The notes under the pieces: model-generated
Databases searched by the model: none
Told to the model about the DNA's origin: nothing
Seen by the model: the letters and a program-made list of their open reading frames with translations, nothing else
Position numbers and translations under genes: made by a program
NCBI GenBank assembly: GCA_045648025.1
Contig: JAZRNH010000053.1
Span: 1 to 12,809 of the forward strand
Length of the DNA stretch: 12,809 nucleotides
Source of the DNA: RGIG1681 sp045648025
Lineage (GTDB): Bacteria; Bacillota; Clostridia; Christensenellales; UBA1242
Direction: 5' to 3'
Part shown: positions 6,981 to 12,809 of the stretch, one piece after another
How the letters are laid out: the number at the start of each line of letters is the position of its first letter
Position numbering within the stretch: position 1 is the first letter of the stretch

Positions 6981-7877
6981 ATGGGAAATGTGGTTATATC
7001 AAAAATATGTGGGCTTTGTGCAGGTTGCAAAAGAGCCATAACTGTCGCAGAAGAAGAGCTTAAAAAAGGCAAAGCTGTCACCATTTTCAAAGAGATTGTT
7101 CACAACAAAACAGTGAATAATCATCTTAAAAATTTAGGTGCTGTTTTTGCTGATGACATAAATGATTTGTCACCAAACTCAACCATAATAATAAGAGCTC
7201 ATGGCGAACCACCTGAAACCTATAATTATTTAAAACAAAACAACATTTCGTTCAAAGACTGCACCTGCCCAAATGTTGAAAATATTCACAAAGCTGTTCA
7301 AGAATATTCAAAAAACGGTTATCACATAATTCTTCTTGGAAAATTTCACAAGGCCATCCACCCAGAAGTTGCTGGAACAATCGGTTGGGCAAATGGCAAA
7401 GAAATTTTAATTGAAACCAATGAAGACCTTGAAAGTTTAAACGAATTAAAAAATTCAAAAGTATATCTTGTTTGTCAAACAACTTTTAATATGAAAGCCG
7501 CGGATGACCTTATTGAAAAAATTGAAGCTATCTGCAACAAAAACAATAATGACCTTGTTATAAACAAATCAATTTGTTCTGCACAAAAATCAATTAATAT
7601 GTCATCTCAAGAACTTGCAAAAAATTCAGACCTTATGATTGTTGTGGGTGGAAAAAATTCAAGCAACTCACTTGAACTTTTCAATAATATAAAAACACTC
7701 TGCCCTAGCATTTTTATTGAAGACATAAACACATATAAACAAGCATTAAAAGAAATTAATTTCAAACTTAACAAAAACACAAGAGTCGGCATCACTGCTG
7801 GTGCTTCAACAATGAAAGAAGAACTTGAAATTTTGAAAAAGAATATAGAAAACGACTTATTAGGAGAATCTTTATGA
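6981..7877 (+). CDS. ispH: 4-hydroxy-3-methylbut-2-enyl diphosphate reductase (IspH/LytB)
   Basis: Last enzyme of the MEP isoprenoid pathway. It reduces HMBPP to IPP and DMAPP in the cytosol using a [4Fe-4S] cluster. The 298 residues are close to the usual 280-320. The three cluster cysteines appear as GLC (C13), DCTCP (C96) and SIC (C199). Substrate and catalytic residues are present: H41 (HNKTV), H74 (RAHGE), H127 and E129 in HPEV, QTT with T167/T168, GGKNSSN (223-229) and TAGAS (272-276). Oddities: GKFHKAIHPEV has about three more residues between G and HPEV than the common GxxxHPEV; the usual ICxATxxRQ is ICSAQKSIN; and GFCxGV reads GLCAGC. Core chemistry should survive. The ATG has no ribosome binding site but lies at the predicted transcription start. 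It is divergent from the activase operon and overlaps the following gene by four bases. The enzyme call is firm. Confidence 0.93.
   Translation: MGNVVISKICGLCAGCKRAITVAEEELKKGKAVTIFKEIVHNKTVNNHLKNLGAVFADDINDLSPNSTIIIRAHGEPPETYNYLKQNNISFKDCTCPNVENIHKAVQEYSKNGYHIILLGKFHKAIHPEVAGTIGWANGKEILIETNEDLESLNELKNSKVYLVCQTTFNMKAADDLIEKIEAICNKNNNDLVINKSICSAQKSINMSSQELAKNSDLMIVVGGKNSSNSLELFNNIKTLCPSIFIEDINTYKQALKEINFKLNKNTRVGITAGASTMKEELEILKKNIENDLLGESL
7862..7867 (+). promoter_or_regulatory. Ribosome binding site of the MBL-fold hydrolase gene
   Basis: AGGAGA six bases before the ATG at 7874-7876, located within the last codons of ispH. With the ATGA stop/start overlap it indicates translational coupling of the two genes. 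Confidence 0.75.
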
Positions 7878-8485
7878 ATATAAATATCAACGAACATAGT
7901 TCAATTCAAATTGACGATATGGCATTTGACCCTTATGCTGCTGAAAAATTAAAGTTCAAAGCAAAGTATATTTTCATCACTCACAGTCACTATGACCACC
8001 TTGATATACCATCTATCAAAAATATACTCACCAAAAACACAATAATAATCGCACCTTACGACACAAAAGAAAAACTTGAAAAAGAATTTAGCAACAAAAT
8101 TTTCTATGTAAAACCTAATGATGAAATCAATTTAGAATCTTGCCAAGTTGAAGTTTTTCCATCATATAACATTAATAAAGATTTCCACAAAAAAGAATAT
8201 AATTGGGTTGGATACAAAGTTATAAAAGACGGCACAGTTTATGCTGTTGTTGGTGACACCGATGCAACTCCAGAACTTGAAAATCTTAAAGGCATTGATG
8301 TTTTGTTTTTGCCAATTGGCGGAACTTACACAATGTCAGCAGAAGAAGCTGCAACCCTTGCAAACAAAATTAAACCAAAACTTGTTATTCCAATGCACTA
8401 TGGCTCAGTTGTTGGAACAAAAGCAGATGAAAAGATTTTCATTTCTAAATTAAACCCAAAAATCAAACACAAAATATTAATTTAA
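7874..8485 (+). CDS. MBL-fold metal-dependent hydrolase (UlaG-like)
   Basis: 203-residue metallo-beta-lactamase-fold protein. The metal-binding signature HSHYDH is at 37-42 (H37, H39, D41, H42), a later metal aspartate is in GDTD (D128 or D130), and a C-terminal histidine is in PMHYG (H175). The N-terminal part is short: the family's opening strand pair is reduced to about 20 residues ending in DDMAFDPY (14-21). The sequence PIGGTYTMSAEEAA (147-160) is typical of the small UlaG-like Zn/Mn hydrolases of Clostridia. No signal peptide is visible, so it is cytosolic. The start is fixed by AGGAGA and an ATGA overlap with the ispH stop, so the pair is one transcription unit. The substrate cannot be read; phosphodiester or lactone hydrolysis are family possibilities only. 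A terminator follows the stop directly. Confidence 0.88.
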   Translation: MNININEHSSIQIDDMAFDPYAAEKLKFKAKYIFITHSHYDHLDIPSIKNILTKNTIIIAPYDTKEKLEKEFSNKIFYVKPNDEINLESCQVEVFPSYNINKDFHKKEYNWVGYKVIKDGTVYAVVGDTDATPELENLKGIDVLFLPIGGTYTMSAEEAATLANKIKPKLVIPMHYGSVVGTKADEKIFISKLNPKIKHKILI

Positions 8486-8491
8486 AAAAAT

Positions 8492-8524
8492 AAAAAGATA
8501 TGCAAATCTGCATATCTTTTTTTT
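8492..8524. terminator. Bidirectional intrinsic terminator between convergent genes
   Basis: A perfect hairpin: AAAAAGATATGCA (8492-8504) pairs with TGCATATCTTTTT (8509-8521) around a four-base loop. The stem runs into a T tract on the plus strand and, because of the A-rich left arm and upstream A run, also into a T tract on the minus strand. It ends the ispH-MBL transcript and the convergent 334-aa gene, whose stop is at 8526-8528. Confidence 0.85.
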
Positions 8525-8525
8525 A

Positions 8526-9530
8526 TTATTCTTTGCTCATAAGTTGTTCTTCTGAAAAATCACTTTTTATCATTTCCATTTCTTTTTGAAGTTCTTCAAG
8601 TGGCATTTTAGGAATAAACTTTTTTGACTTTTTGTTTTCTATTCCATTTTCAACTGCCCTAGACATTGCCCAAGCAATCATTTGTGAAACACAGTCCGCA
8701 TTTGGCTCATATTTTGAATCCCAACTGCCATCTCTTGATAAAAGTGAAAGATTATGTTCATCACTTTCAACATTATTCCTAAGTTTTGATGAATAAATAT
8801 GAATCGAATCAAAAATCGCTTCTGATACCGCCACTCCAGATAAAAGCGGGTCGCCAAATCTTTCATATTTAACAGCAACACCATTTAAATCATCGTCAAG
8901 CTTTGCAGCTGTTTCATTGTTTTTCCAAGCAGAGTTGAGCATTTCATCTTGCTTTGTGTCAACAAACATAACAGGAATAGCCGAAGCATATGTTAACGGA
9001 GCAAACGAAACTTCAAATGTCGTAAACATCAAAATATTTCTTTCTTGTTCAGAGTAACCAAGCACTTTAAGTTCTTTATAAAAAGCTTTCATAATCTTGT
9101 CAATTTCAAGATGACCTCTGCAAAATGTGAAAAATGTGATTCCAGAAAGCCTTCTACAAGCCTCACCAATTGGAACAAGCTCATCATTTTCATCTTGAAG
9201 AAGTTTAATCAAAAATTTATCAACAAAGTTTTCAATGTCGTCTTTTGAAAAACTGCCCCTGTCTTTATCTTTTTCTTTTGGGTAAACCGCACTAATGATA
9301 TCAATGTTATTATAAACTTGATTTATTCCCTTTTTCTTAAACAAAAGTTGCAAATAATTTTCAACCAATTTGCAAACACCATTTGCAGATTCTTCTGTGA
9401 TTGTTCCGTTTCCACCAACACAAACAACCACTGGTTTATCAGGTGAATATTTTTCCAAATCAAGTCTTTGCCAATGAGTTCTTTTGTCTAAATCTCTTTT
9501 ACCCCAAATAACTCTATTAAAAGTTTCCAT
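8526..9530 (-). CDS. Protein of unknown family, 334 aa, possibly alpha/beta-hydrolase-like
   Basis: I do not recognise this family. The ATG at 9528-9530 is preceded by AAGAGG seven bases away and a strong promoter, so the gene is real and independently expressed. No signal peptide, transmembrane segment or zinc motif is visible. A hydrophobic strand followed by a glycine turn, PVVVCVGGNGT (33-43), and a second strand-turn-helix, ITFFTFCRGHLEIDKIM (131-147), resemble the first core strand and nucleophile elbow of an alpha/beta hydrolase, with C137 in the nucleophile position (T-x-C-x-G). Residues 161-180 (EQERNILM...SFAPLT) would follow as another helix and strand. H259 or H244 and nearby aspartates could complete a triad. 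This is a pattern reading only and could be wrong. The C-terminal about 40 residues are charged and helical. Other possibilities include a nucleotide-binding Rossmann-type enzyme. Confidence 0.75.
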   Translation of the reverse strand: METFNRVIWGKRDLDKRTHWQRLDLEKYSPDKPVVVCVGGNGTITEESANGVCKLVENYLQLLFKKKGINQVYNNIDIISAVYPKEKDKDRGSFSKDDIENFVDKFLIKLLQDENDELVPIGEACRRLSGITFFTFCRGHLEIDKIMKAFYKELKVLGYSEQERNILMFTTFEVSFAPLTYASAIPVMFVDTKQDEMLNSAWKNNETAAKLDDDLNGVAVKYERFGDPLLSGVAVSEAIFDSIHIYSSKLRNNVESDEHNLSLLSRDGSWDSKYEPNADCVSQMIAWAMSRAVENGIENKKSKKFIPKMPLEELQKEMEMIKSDFSEEQLMSKE

Positions 9531-9537
9531 AAGTTAT

Positions 9538-9543
9538 CCTCTT
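9538..9543 (-). promoter_or_regulatory. Ribosome binding site of the 334-aa gene, at the predicted mRNA 5' end
   Basis: AAGAGG seven bases before the ATG at 9528-9530. The predicted transcription start (9543) is the first base of this motif, so the leader would be only about 13 nt. Confidence 0.6.
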
Positions 9544-9549
9544 GTTAAA

Positions 9550-9578
9550 ATTCTAAAATAAAAATGAGGTTTTGTCAA
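9550..9578 (-). promoter_or_regulatory. Strong sigma-A-type promoter of the 334-aa gene
   Basis: On the minus strand a perfect TTGACA (9573-9578) is followed after exactly 17 bases by TAGAAT (9550-9555; five of six). The -35 element occupies the loop and adjacent stem of the preceding gene's terminator hairpin, so terminator and promoter are superimposed. Confidence 0.7.
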
Positions 9579-9588
9579 ACCCCATTTT
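9561..9588 (-). terminator. Intrinsic terminator after the acyltransferase gene
   Basis: Arms 9561-9572 and 9577-9588 pair (12 positions, one A-C mismatch) around a four-base loop, ending in a T-rich tract on the minus strand. It lies five bases beyond the acyltransferase stop. The mismatch and interrupted T tract make it moderate in strength, so some readthrough into the next gene is possible. Confidence 0.65.
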
Positions 9589-9592
9589 CAAT

Positions 9593-10702
9593 TTAACATA
9601 TCCATTTTTTAATTTTTGGAGGCAAACAATTTATCAACATTGATAATAACAAACTCAATAAATACACAACAATAGTGCTAACAGGAATTATTAATATCAT
9701 CAACAAACTATTGCAATAAACGAAAAAATTTCTAAACATAAGAACAATCGACTCAATAAATAACATATGCACTAAATAAATAAAGAATGAGTTTTTGCTA
9801 ATAGCATCTAACAATTTATGTTCTTTGTTTGCAAACACACTATATCTAAATGTCAAAAACACACAAACTGAAAGTATATAGTTTGGAAAATAATAATATT
9901 CTGTTATAAATGAAAATCCATCTTTTCCAACCCCAAAACATAACAGTATTGTAAATATTGGTGCAGCTATACCAATTAACCATTTCAATATGCAAATTGT
10001 TTTTTTGTTGTTTTGAAAATCAAATGTTGAAAAATACCAACCTGATATAAACAAAATTATAAGGCTGCTCATCTTGCCAAAATTAATTAAATTTATTACC
10101 GAAAAGATATATTTTAACCCTTTAACCAAAACAAATGAACCATCTATCATATTAACAATATTATCAATAGCACCTATTATTGATGTTCCAACAAAAAACA
10201 AAATAATCAAATACTTAACTTGTGCTTTATTTTCTTTTTTACAAACAAGTCTGATTATTGGAGTCAAAGCAAGTAAAACAATATATGACAACAAATACCA
10301 CAAATGTTGTTTGTAGTTTGTTATATATTTCAATAAGTCAATTGATGCAAAAAATGTGAATCTTTGATGATTTGTAATAAAATAATTAAAATATATATAC
10401 AAAATATCCCAAATGAAAAATATTACAATAAATCTAACTATTGTCAAAAAAAGTTTTTTCATTTCAACTTGTTTGTTTTCATTTAAGTAAATTGCACCAC
10501 CAATCATAACAAAAAGAGGAACGGCAATCCTTGACAAACAATTATAAAATGTTGAAATAATCCAAGCATAAGAGTTTACCGGATAATCATAAAAAAAGAA
10601 GCCACTAACATGAAGCAAAACAACTAACAAAGATGCAAAAATTCTAATTCTATTTAAATATAAAATAGTATCGTTTTTGCCACTTTGTGTGATTTGATTC
10701 AT
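9593..10702 (-). CDS. Membrane acyltransferase, acyltransferase-3 family (O-acyltransferase)
   Basis: 369-residue integral membrane protein of the acyltransferase-3 (OafA/WecH-like) family, which transfers acetyl or other acyl groups to cell-surface polysaccharide or lipid. Typical motifs are RIRIFASLLVVLLH (18-31; the family R and catalytic-type H31), RIAVPLFVMIGG (58-69), HLWYLLSY (133-140) and FFIYLVHM (306-313). About ten hydrophobic segments run through the chain, with a basic C-terminal tail. Length is normal for the family. AGGAGG six bases before the ATG fixes the start. It lies 24 nt after the zinc-ribbon gene on the same strand, so the two are probably co-transcribed. Its codons look more AT-rich than its neighbours (many ATA and TTT/AAT), which may just reflect a membrane protein or may indicate transfer. 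The acceptor is unknown. Confidence 0.88.
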   Translation of the reverse strand: MNQITQSGKNDTILYLNRIRIFASLLVVLLHVSGFFFYDYPVNSYAWIISTFYNCLSRIAVPLFVMIGGAIYLNENKQVEMKKLFLTIVRFIVIFFIWDILYIYFNYFITNHQRFTFFASIDLLKYITNYKQHLWYLLSYIVLLALTPIIRLVCKKENKAQVKYLIILFFVGTSIIGAIDNIVNMIDGSFVLVKGLKYIFSVINLINFGKMSSLIILFISGWYFSTFDFQNNKKTICILKWLIGIAAPIFTILLCFGVGKDGFSFITEYYYFPNYILSVCVFLTFRYSVFANKEHKLLDAISKNSFFIYLVHMLFIESIVLMFRNFFVYCNSLLMILIIPVSTIVVYLLSLLLSMLINCLPPKIKKWIC

Positions 10703-10708
10703 TTAGGG

Positions 10709-10714
10709 CCTCCT
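10709..10714 (-). promoter_or_regulatory. Ribosome binding site of the acyltransferase gene
   Basis: A perfect AGGAGG six bases before the ATG at 10700-10702, within the 24-nt gap after the zinc-ribbon gene. Confidence 0.8.
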
Positions 10715-10726
10715 AGCAAACGGTTT

Positions 10727-11761
10727 TTAGAAACAATAATAACAAATAAGACCAATAAGTGCAGCAACACCAACAAATTTAACAAGTTTTTTAAGGAATG
10801 CAAAGAACGATTTTGGAGTTCTTCCTGCAACCTTGCCGGTTGTTCCGCTAATATATGTTTTATAGTTCTTTCCACGATAGTTAAATGTGTTAACATAAAC
10901 TGGAACATAAGCGAAGTTAAAGAAAACATCGTTAACATGAACATCAACATTCATATCAGAAACATCTTTATGTTTTTTCAAGATATGTTTTTTGATGTCT
11001 TCTCTCATATCATCTTCAGCTTCTTCTGTGAATCTGTAATAAAACTCATGAATATCTCTGTCAATTGCATCAACTCTATAACCATAAGTATATTCTGGGA
11101 AATATGGAATAAGTTCTGCATAGTCATTTTCATCAAACAAATTCAAGAAGATATCATCTTCTGATGAACAAGCAGACTTATCAAGAGAAGCAACTCTTTT
11201 GTTTTTATCACCAAACACAGGTTTAACCACATTATAATATGAACCTGAGAAATCTTTTTTAACATCACTTGCATTTGCACTATAACTTGCACTAATGGTG
11301 TATGTAAAGTTCCAAACAGGAATAAACACACCCATAAGTTTTTGGTTTTGTGCCAATTTTTTAAGACCAATTGGATAATCGTGTTGACTTCTCAAATATT
11401 TTGCAAAAGCTTTTGAAGCTTCTTCTTTTGTGATTTTAAAAGGCAAAATTCCGTCAGTACAAAAACCGTTGTCCTCAACTTTTTCACAGTGTGTGTTTCC
11501 ACAGTTAGGGCATCGTTTAGTTTTCTCATCACTAGACATATAATATTTATTGCCGCAGCCGCCGCACTTATATGCATTGAGAGATTGATTCAATTGATTT
11601 GGGTGAAATGCAGCACTATATTGTCTTACCAAAACTGCATCATCAGATTTTCGTGGCAAAAAATGGTTGGTTTCGCAATACTTGCAAGTTAAACAACCTT
11701 CTTTTGGATTATACCAAAGTTCACTACCACAGTTTTTACATTTTGAAGCGATTGTATCCAT
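10727..11761 (-). CDS. TFIIB-type zinc-ribbon protein with C-terminal membrane anchor
   Basis: 344 residues. Two zinc ribbons open the protein: CKNC (C8, C11) with CKYC (C26, C29; C23 also nearby), and CGGC (C66, C69) with CPNC (C84, C87). A globular part of unknown fold follows (about 100-315), including FIPVWNFTYT (146-155), the acidic stretch near 199-215, YVPVYV (285-290) and a GTTGKVAG turn (306-313). A single hydrophobic segment (about 325-343) ends the chain, preceded by basic KSFFAFLKKLVK, suggesting a tail anchor with the bulk in the cytosol. Similar proteins in Clostridia are commonly annotated as TFIIB-type zinc-ribbon proteins, or wrongly as PriA-like helicases; no helicase motif is present. 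The ATG at 11759-11761 has no ribosome binding site but matches a predicted transcription start. It heads an operon with the acyltransferase. Function unknown. Confidence 0.85.
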   Translation of the reverse strand: MDTIASKCKNCGSELWYNPKEGCLTCKYCETNHFLPRKSDDAVLVRQYSAAFHPNQLNQSLNAYKCGGCGNKYYMSSDEKTKRCPNCGNTHCEKVEDNGFCTDGILPFKITKEEASKAFAKYLRSQHDYPIGLKKLAQNQKLMGVFIPVWNFTYTISASYSANASDVKKDFSGSYYNVVKPVFGDKNKRVASLDKSACSSEDDIFLNLFDENDYAELIPYFPEYTYGYRVDAIDRDIHEFYYRFTEEAEDDMREDIKKHILKKHKDVSDMNVDVHVNDVFFNFAYVPVYVNTFNYRGKNYKTYISGTTGKVAGRTPKSFFAFLKKLVKFVGVAALIGLICYYCF

Positions 11762-11767
11762 AAATTT

Positions 11768-11796
11768 ATTTTATAATTTTTTTAAATTTTATGCAA
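11768..11796 (-). promoter_or_regulatory. Zinc-ribbon gene promoter positioned for a leaderless transcript
   Basis: On the minus strand TTGCAT (11791-11796; four of six) and TAAAAT (11768-11773; five of six) are exactly 17 bases apart. Transcription from the standard position would begin at 11761, the A of the ATG. Only AAATTT separates the -10 from the ATG and there is no Shine-Dalgarno sequence. The flanking DNA is nearly all A and T, so chance matches are likelier here than at ispH; an overlapping TATAAA reading is also possible. Confidence 0.5.
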
Positions 11797-11823
11797 CCAA
11801 TTTAATATGGTTATAAAATAAAA

Positions 11824-11857
11824 AAACCATCAAGCAAAAATTTTTGCTTAATGGTTT
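11824..11857 (-). terminator. Intrinsic terminator after the ABC exporter gene
   Basis: A long hairpin: AAACCAT (11824-11830) pairs with ATGGTTT (11851-11857) and AAGCAAAAA (11832-11840) with TTTTTGCTT (11841-11849), with one mismatch between the two blocks. On the minus strand it ends in a run of T, seven bases after the exporter stop. It could also end plus-strand transcription, but no plus-strand gene reaches it. Confidence 0.85.
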
Positions 11858-11864
11858 AATTTTT

Positions 11865-12809
11865 TTATTCAGCATCAAGACCCGAAAGTGAGAATTGACT
11901 GTTGTATAAATCTGCATAAAAACCTTTCTTTTTAATAAGTTCTTTGTGGTTGCCTTGTTCAATAACATCACCATCTTTTAAAACCAAAATAAGGTCTGCA
12001 TTTTTAATTGTTGAAAGTCTGTGAGCAATAACAAAACTGGTTCTATTTTCAGTAAGTTTGTCCATTGCCTTTTGAATCAACTCTTCTGTTCTTGTGTCAA
12101 CATTTGAAGTTGCTTCATCCAAAATAAGCATCGGTGTATTTTGAATCATTGCTCTTGCAATTGTCAAAAGTTGTTTTTGTCCAACAGAAACATTTGTTTC
12201 GTCAGAAAGCACAGTGTCAAAACCATTTGAAAGTGTTTTGATAAAGTGGTCAAGACCACAAGCCTTACAAGCAATTTCAAGTTCTTCATCTGACACAGCT
12301 TCTTTGTTATAAACCAAGTTTTCTCTTATTGTGCCTTCAAAAAGCCAAGTGTCTTGAAGCACCATTGAAAAGATGTCTCTAAGCTGTGCTCTTGTCATCT
12401 TTTTAATAGATATTCCATCAATCAAAATATCACCGCTATTCATTTCATAAAATCTCATTAAAAGATTAACAATAGTTGTCTTTCCTGCACCGGTTGGTCC
12501 AACAATAGCAACCTTTTGCCCCGCTTTAACAGTTGCCGAAAGGTCGTTAATAATAATTCTGTCTTCATCATAACCAAAGTGTAGATTTTTGATTTCAACA
12601 TCACCTTTAATTTCTGCTGGAAGTTTTAATTTTTTGTTAGATTCATCAGAAATTTCTGGTTCTTCCAAAAAGTCAAAAACTCTTTCACTTGCTGCAGCGG
12701 ATTGTTGCAAACTTGTCATTGCTTGAGCAATTTGAGTGAGTGGGTTTGTAAACAATCTGATATAAATCATAAATGCGGTTATAACACCAAAAGAAATTTT
12801 TCCTTCAAT
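11865..12809 (-). CDS. ABC exporter, permease-ATPase fusion (5' part beyond window)
   Basis: The frame is open to the window edge, giving the last 314 residues; the start and most of the six-helix membrane domain lie outside. The fragment begins at the last membrane helix (FGVITAFMIYIRLFTNPL, residues 7-24), followed by the connecting segment and a complete nucleotide-binding domain: Walker A GPTGAGKTT (104-112), Q-loop MVLQDTWLFEGTIRENL (149-165), signature SVGQ (208-211), Walker B LILDEA with catalytic-type glutamate (228-233) and H-loop IAHRLST (261-267). This is a type IV exporter of the MsbA/LmrA/BmrCD group, exporting lipids, drugs or peptides. The signature is SVGQ rather than SGGQ, as in some heterodimeric clostridial exporters, so a partner half-transporter may lie upstream. 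A strong terminator follows. The substrate cannot be inferred. Confidence 0.92.
   Translation of the reverse strand: MEGKISFGVITAFMIYIRLFTNPLTQIAQAMTSLQQSAAASERVFDFLEEPEISDESNKKLKLPAEIKGDVEIKNLHFGYDEDRIIINDLSATVKAGQKVAIVGPTGAGKTTIVNLLMRFYEMNSGDILIDGISIKKMTRAQLRDIFSMVLQDTWLFEGTIRENLVYNKEAVSDEELEIACKACGLDHFIKTLSNGFDTVLSDETNVSVGQKQLLTIARAMIQNTPMLILDEATSNVDTRTEELIQKAMDKLTENRTSFVIAHRLSTIKNADLILVLKDGDVIEQGNHKELIKKKGFYADLYNSQFSLSGLDAE

Noticed and set aside
10685..11164. 159-codon plus-strand open frame opposite the zinc-ribbon gene
   Set aside because: Its product is Cys/Asn/Ile-rich without recognisable motifs, and the opposite strand encodes clear zinc ribbons, a membrane anchor and an operon partner.
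11762..11864. Small RNA or replication-origin-like AT-rich stretch
   Set aside because: The AT-rich run is explained by a promoter and the exporter terminator; no DnaA-box-like repeats or further structure seen.
1..12809. CRISPR array, tRNA, transposon or TGA-to-Trp recoding
   Set aside because: No regularly spaced repeats, cloverleaf-like segments or transposase motifs were seen. ispH ends with TGA overlapping the next ATG, and no gene needs TGA read as Trp.

Overview
The window is AT-rich, bacterial and densely coding. It looks like an anaerobic member of the Bacillota (Clostridia-like or a related gut lineage). The grounds are good AGGAGG-type ribosome binding sites, a long Rel protein, the MEP-pathway enzyme IspH, and an oxygen-sensitive ATP-driven iron-sulfur reductase of the 2-hydroxyacyl-CoA dehydratase/activase superfamily. 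TAG, TAA and TGA all serve as stops, so the genetic code appears standard. I infer the lineage from gene content; no rRNA or other phylogenetic marker is present. No tRNA, mobile element or CRISPR array was seen. No gap between genes exceeds about 125 bases.

Layout, left to right. (1) 1-6857, minus strand, read right to left: a compact four-gene operon. It holds a large two-ASKHA-domain activase, its dehydratase-like partner, a RelA/SpoT-type ppGpp enzyme and an AlkD-type DNA repair glycosylase (cut by the window edge). The joints are 26-nt overlap, 10-nt gap and 1-nt overlap, and one good promoter lies upstream at 6893-6921. (2) 6981-8485, plus strand, divergent: ispH and a metallo-beta-lactamase-fold hydrolase joined by an ATGA overlap, ended by a bidirectional terminator. 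(3) 8526-9530, minus: an unrecognised 334-aa protein with its own promoter. (4) 9593-11761, minus: a zinc-ribbon membrane-anchored protein followed by a membrane acyltransferase, ended by a hairpin. (5) 11865-12809, minus: the C-terminal part of an ABC exporter, with its own terminator.

The most notable points are these. The Rel protein has lost its hydrolase residues (an FP pair where HD should be, as in proteobacterial RelA) but keeps the RFKD synthetase motif of bifunctional Rel enzymes. Two genes (ispH and the zinc-ribbon gene) lack a Shine-Dalgarno sequence and each has a sigma-A-like promoter placed so that transcription would start exactly on the A of the ATG, suggesting leaderless mRNAs. 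The promoter of the unrecognised gene is embedded in the terminator hairpin of the gene before it. The 334-aa protein has no family I can name. All functional linkage between a stringent-response synthetase, an ATP-driven reductase and DNA repair is inference from operon structure.
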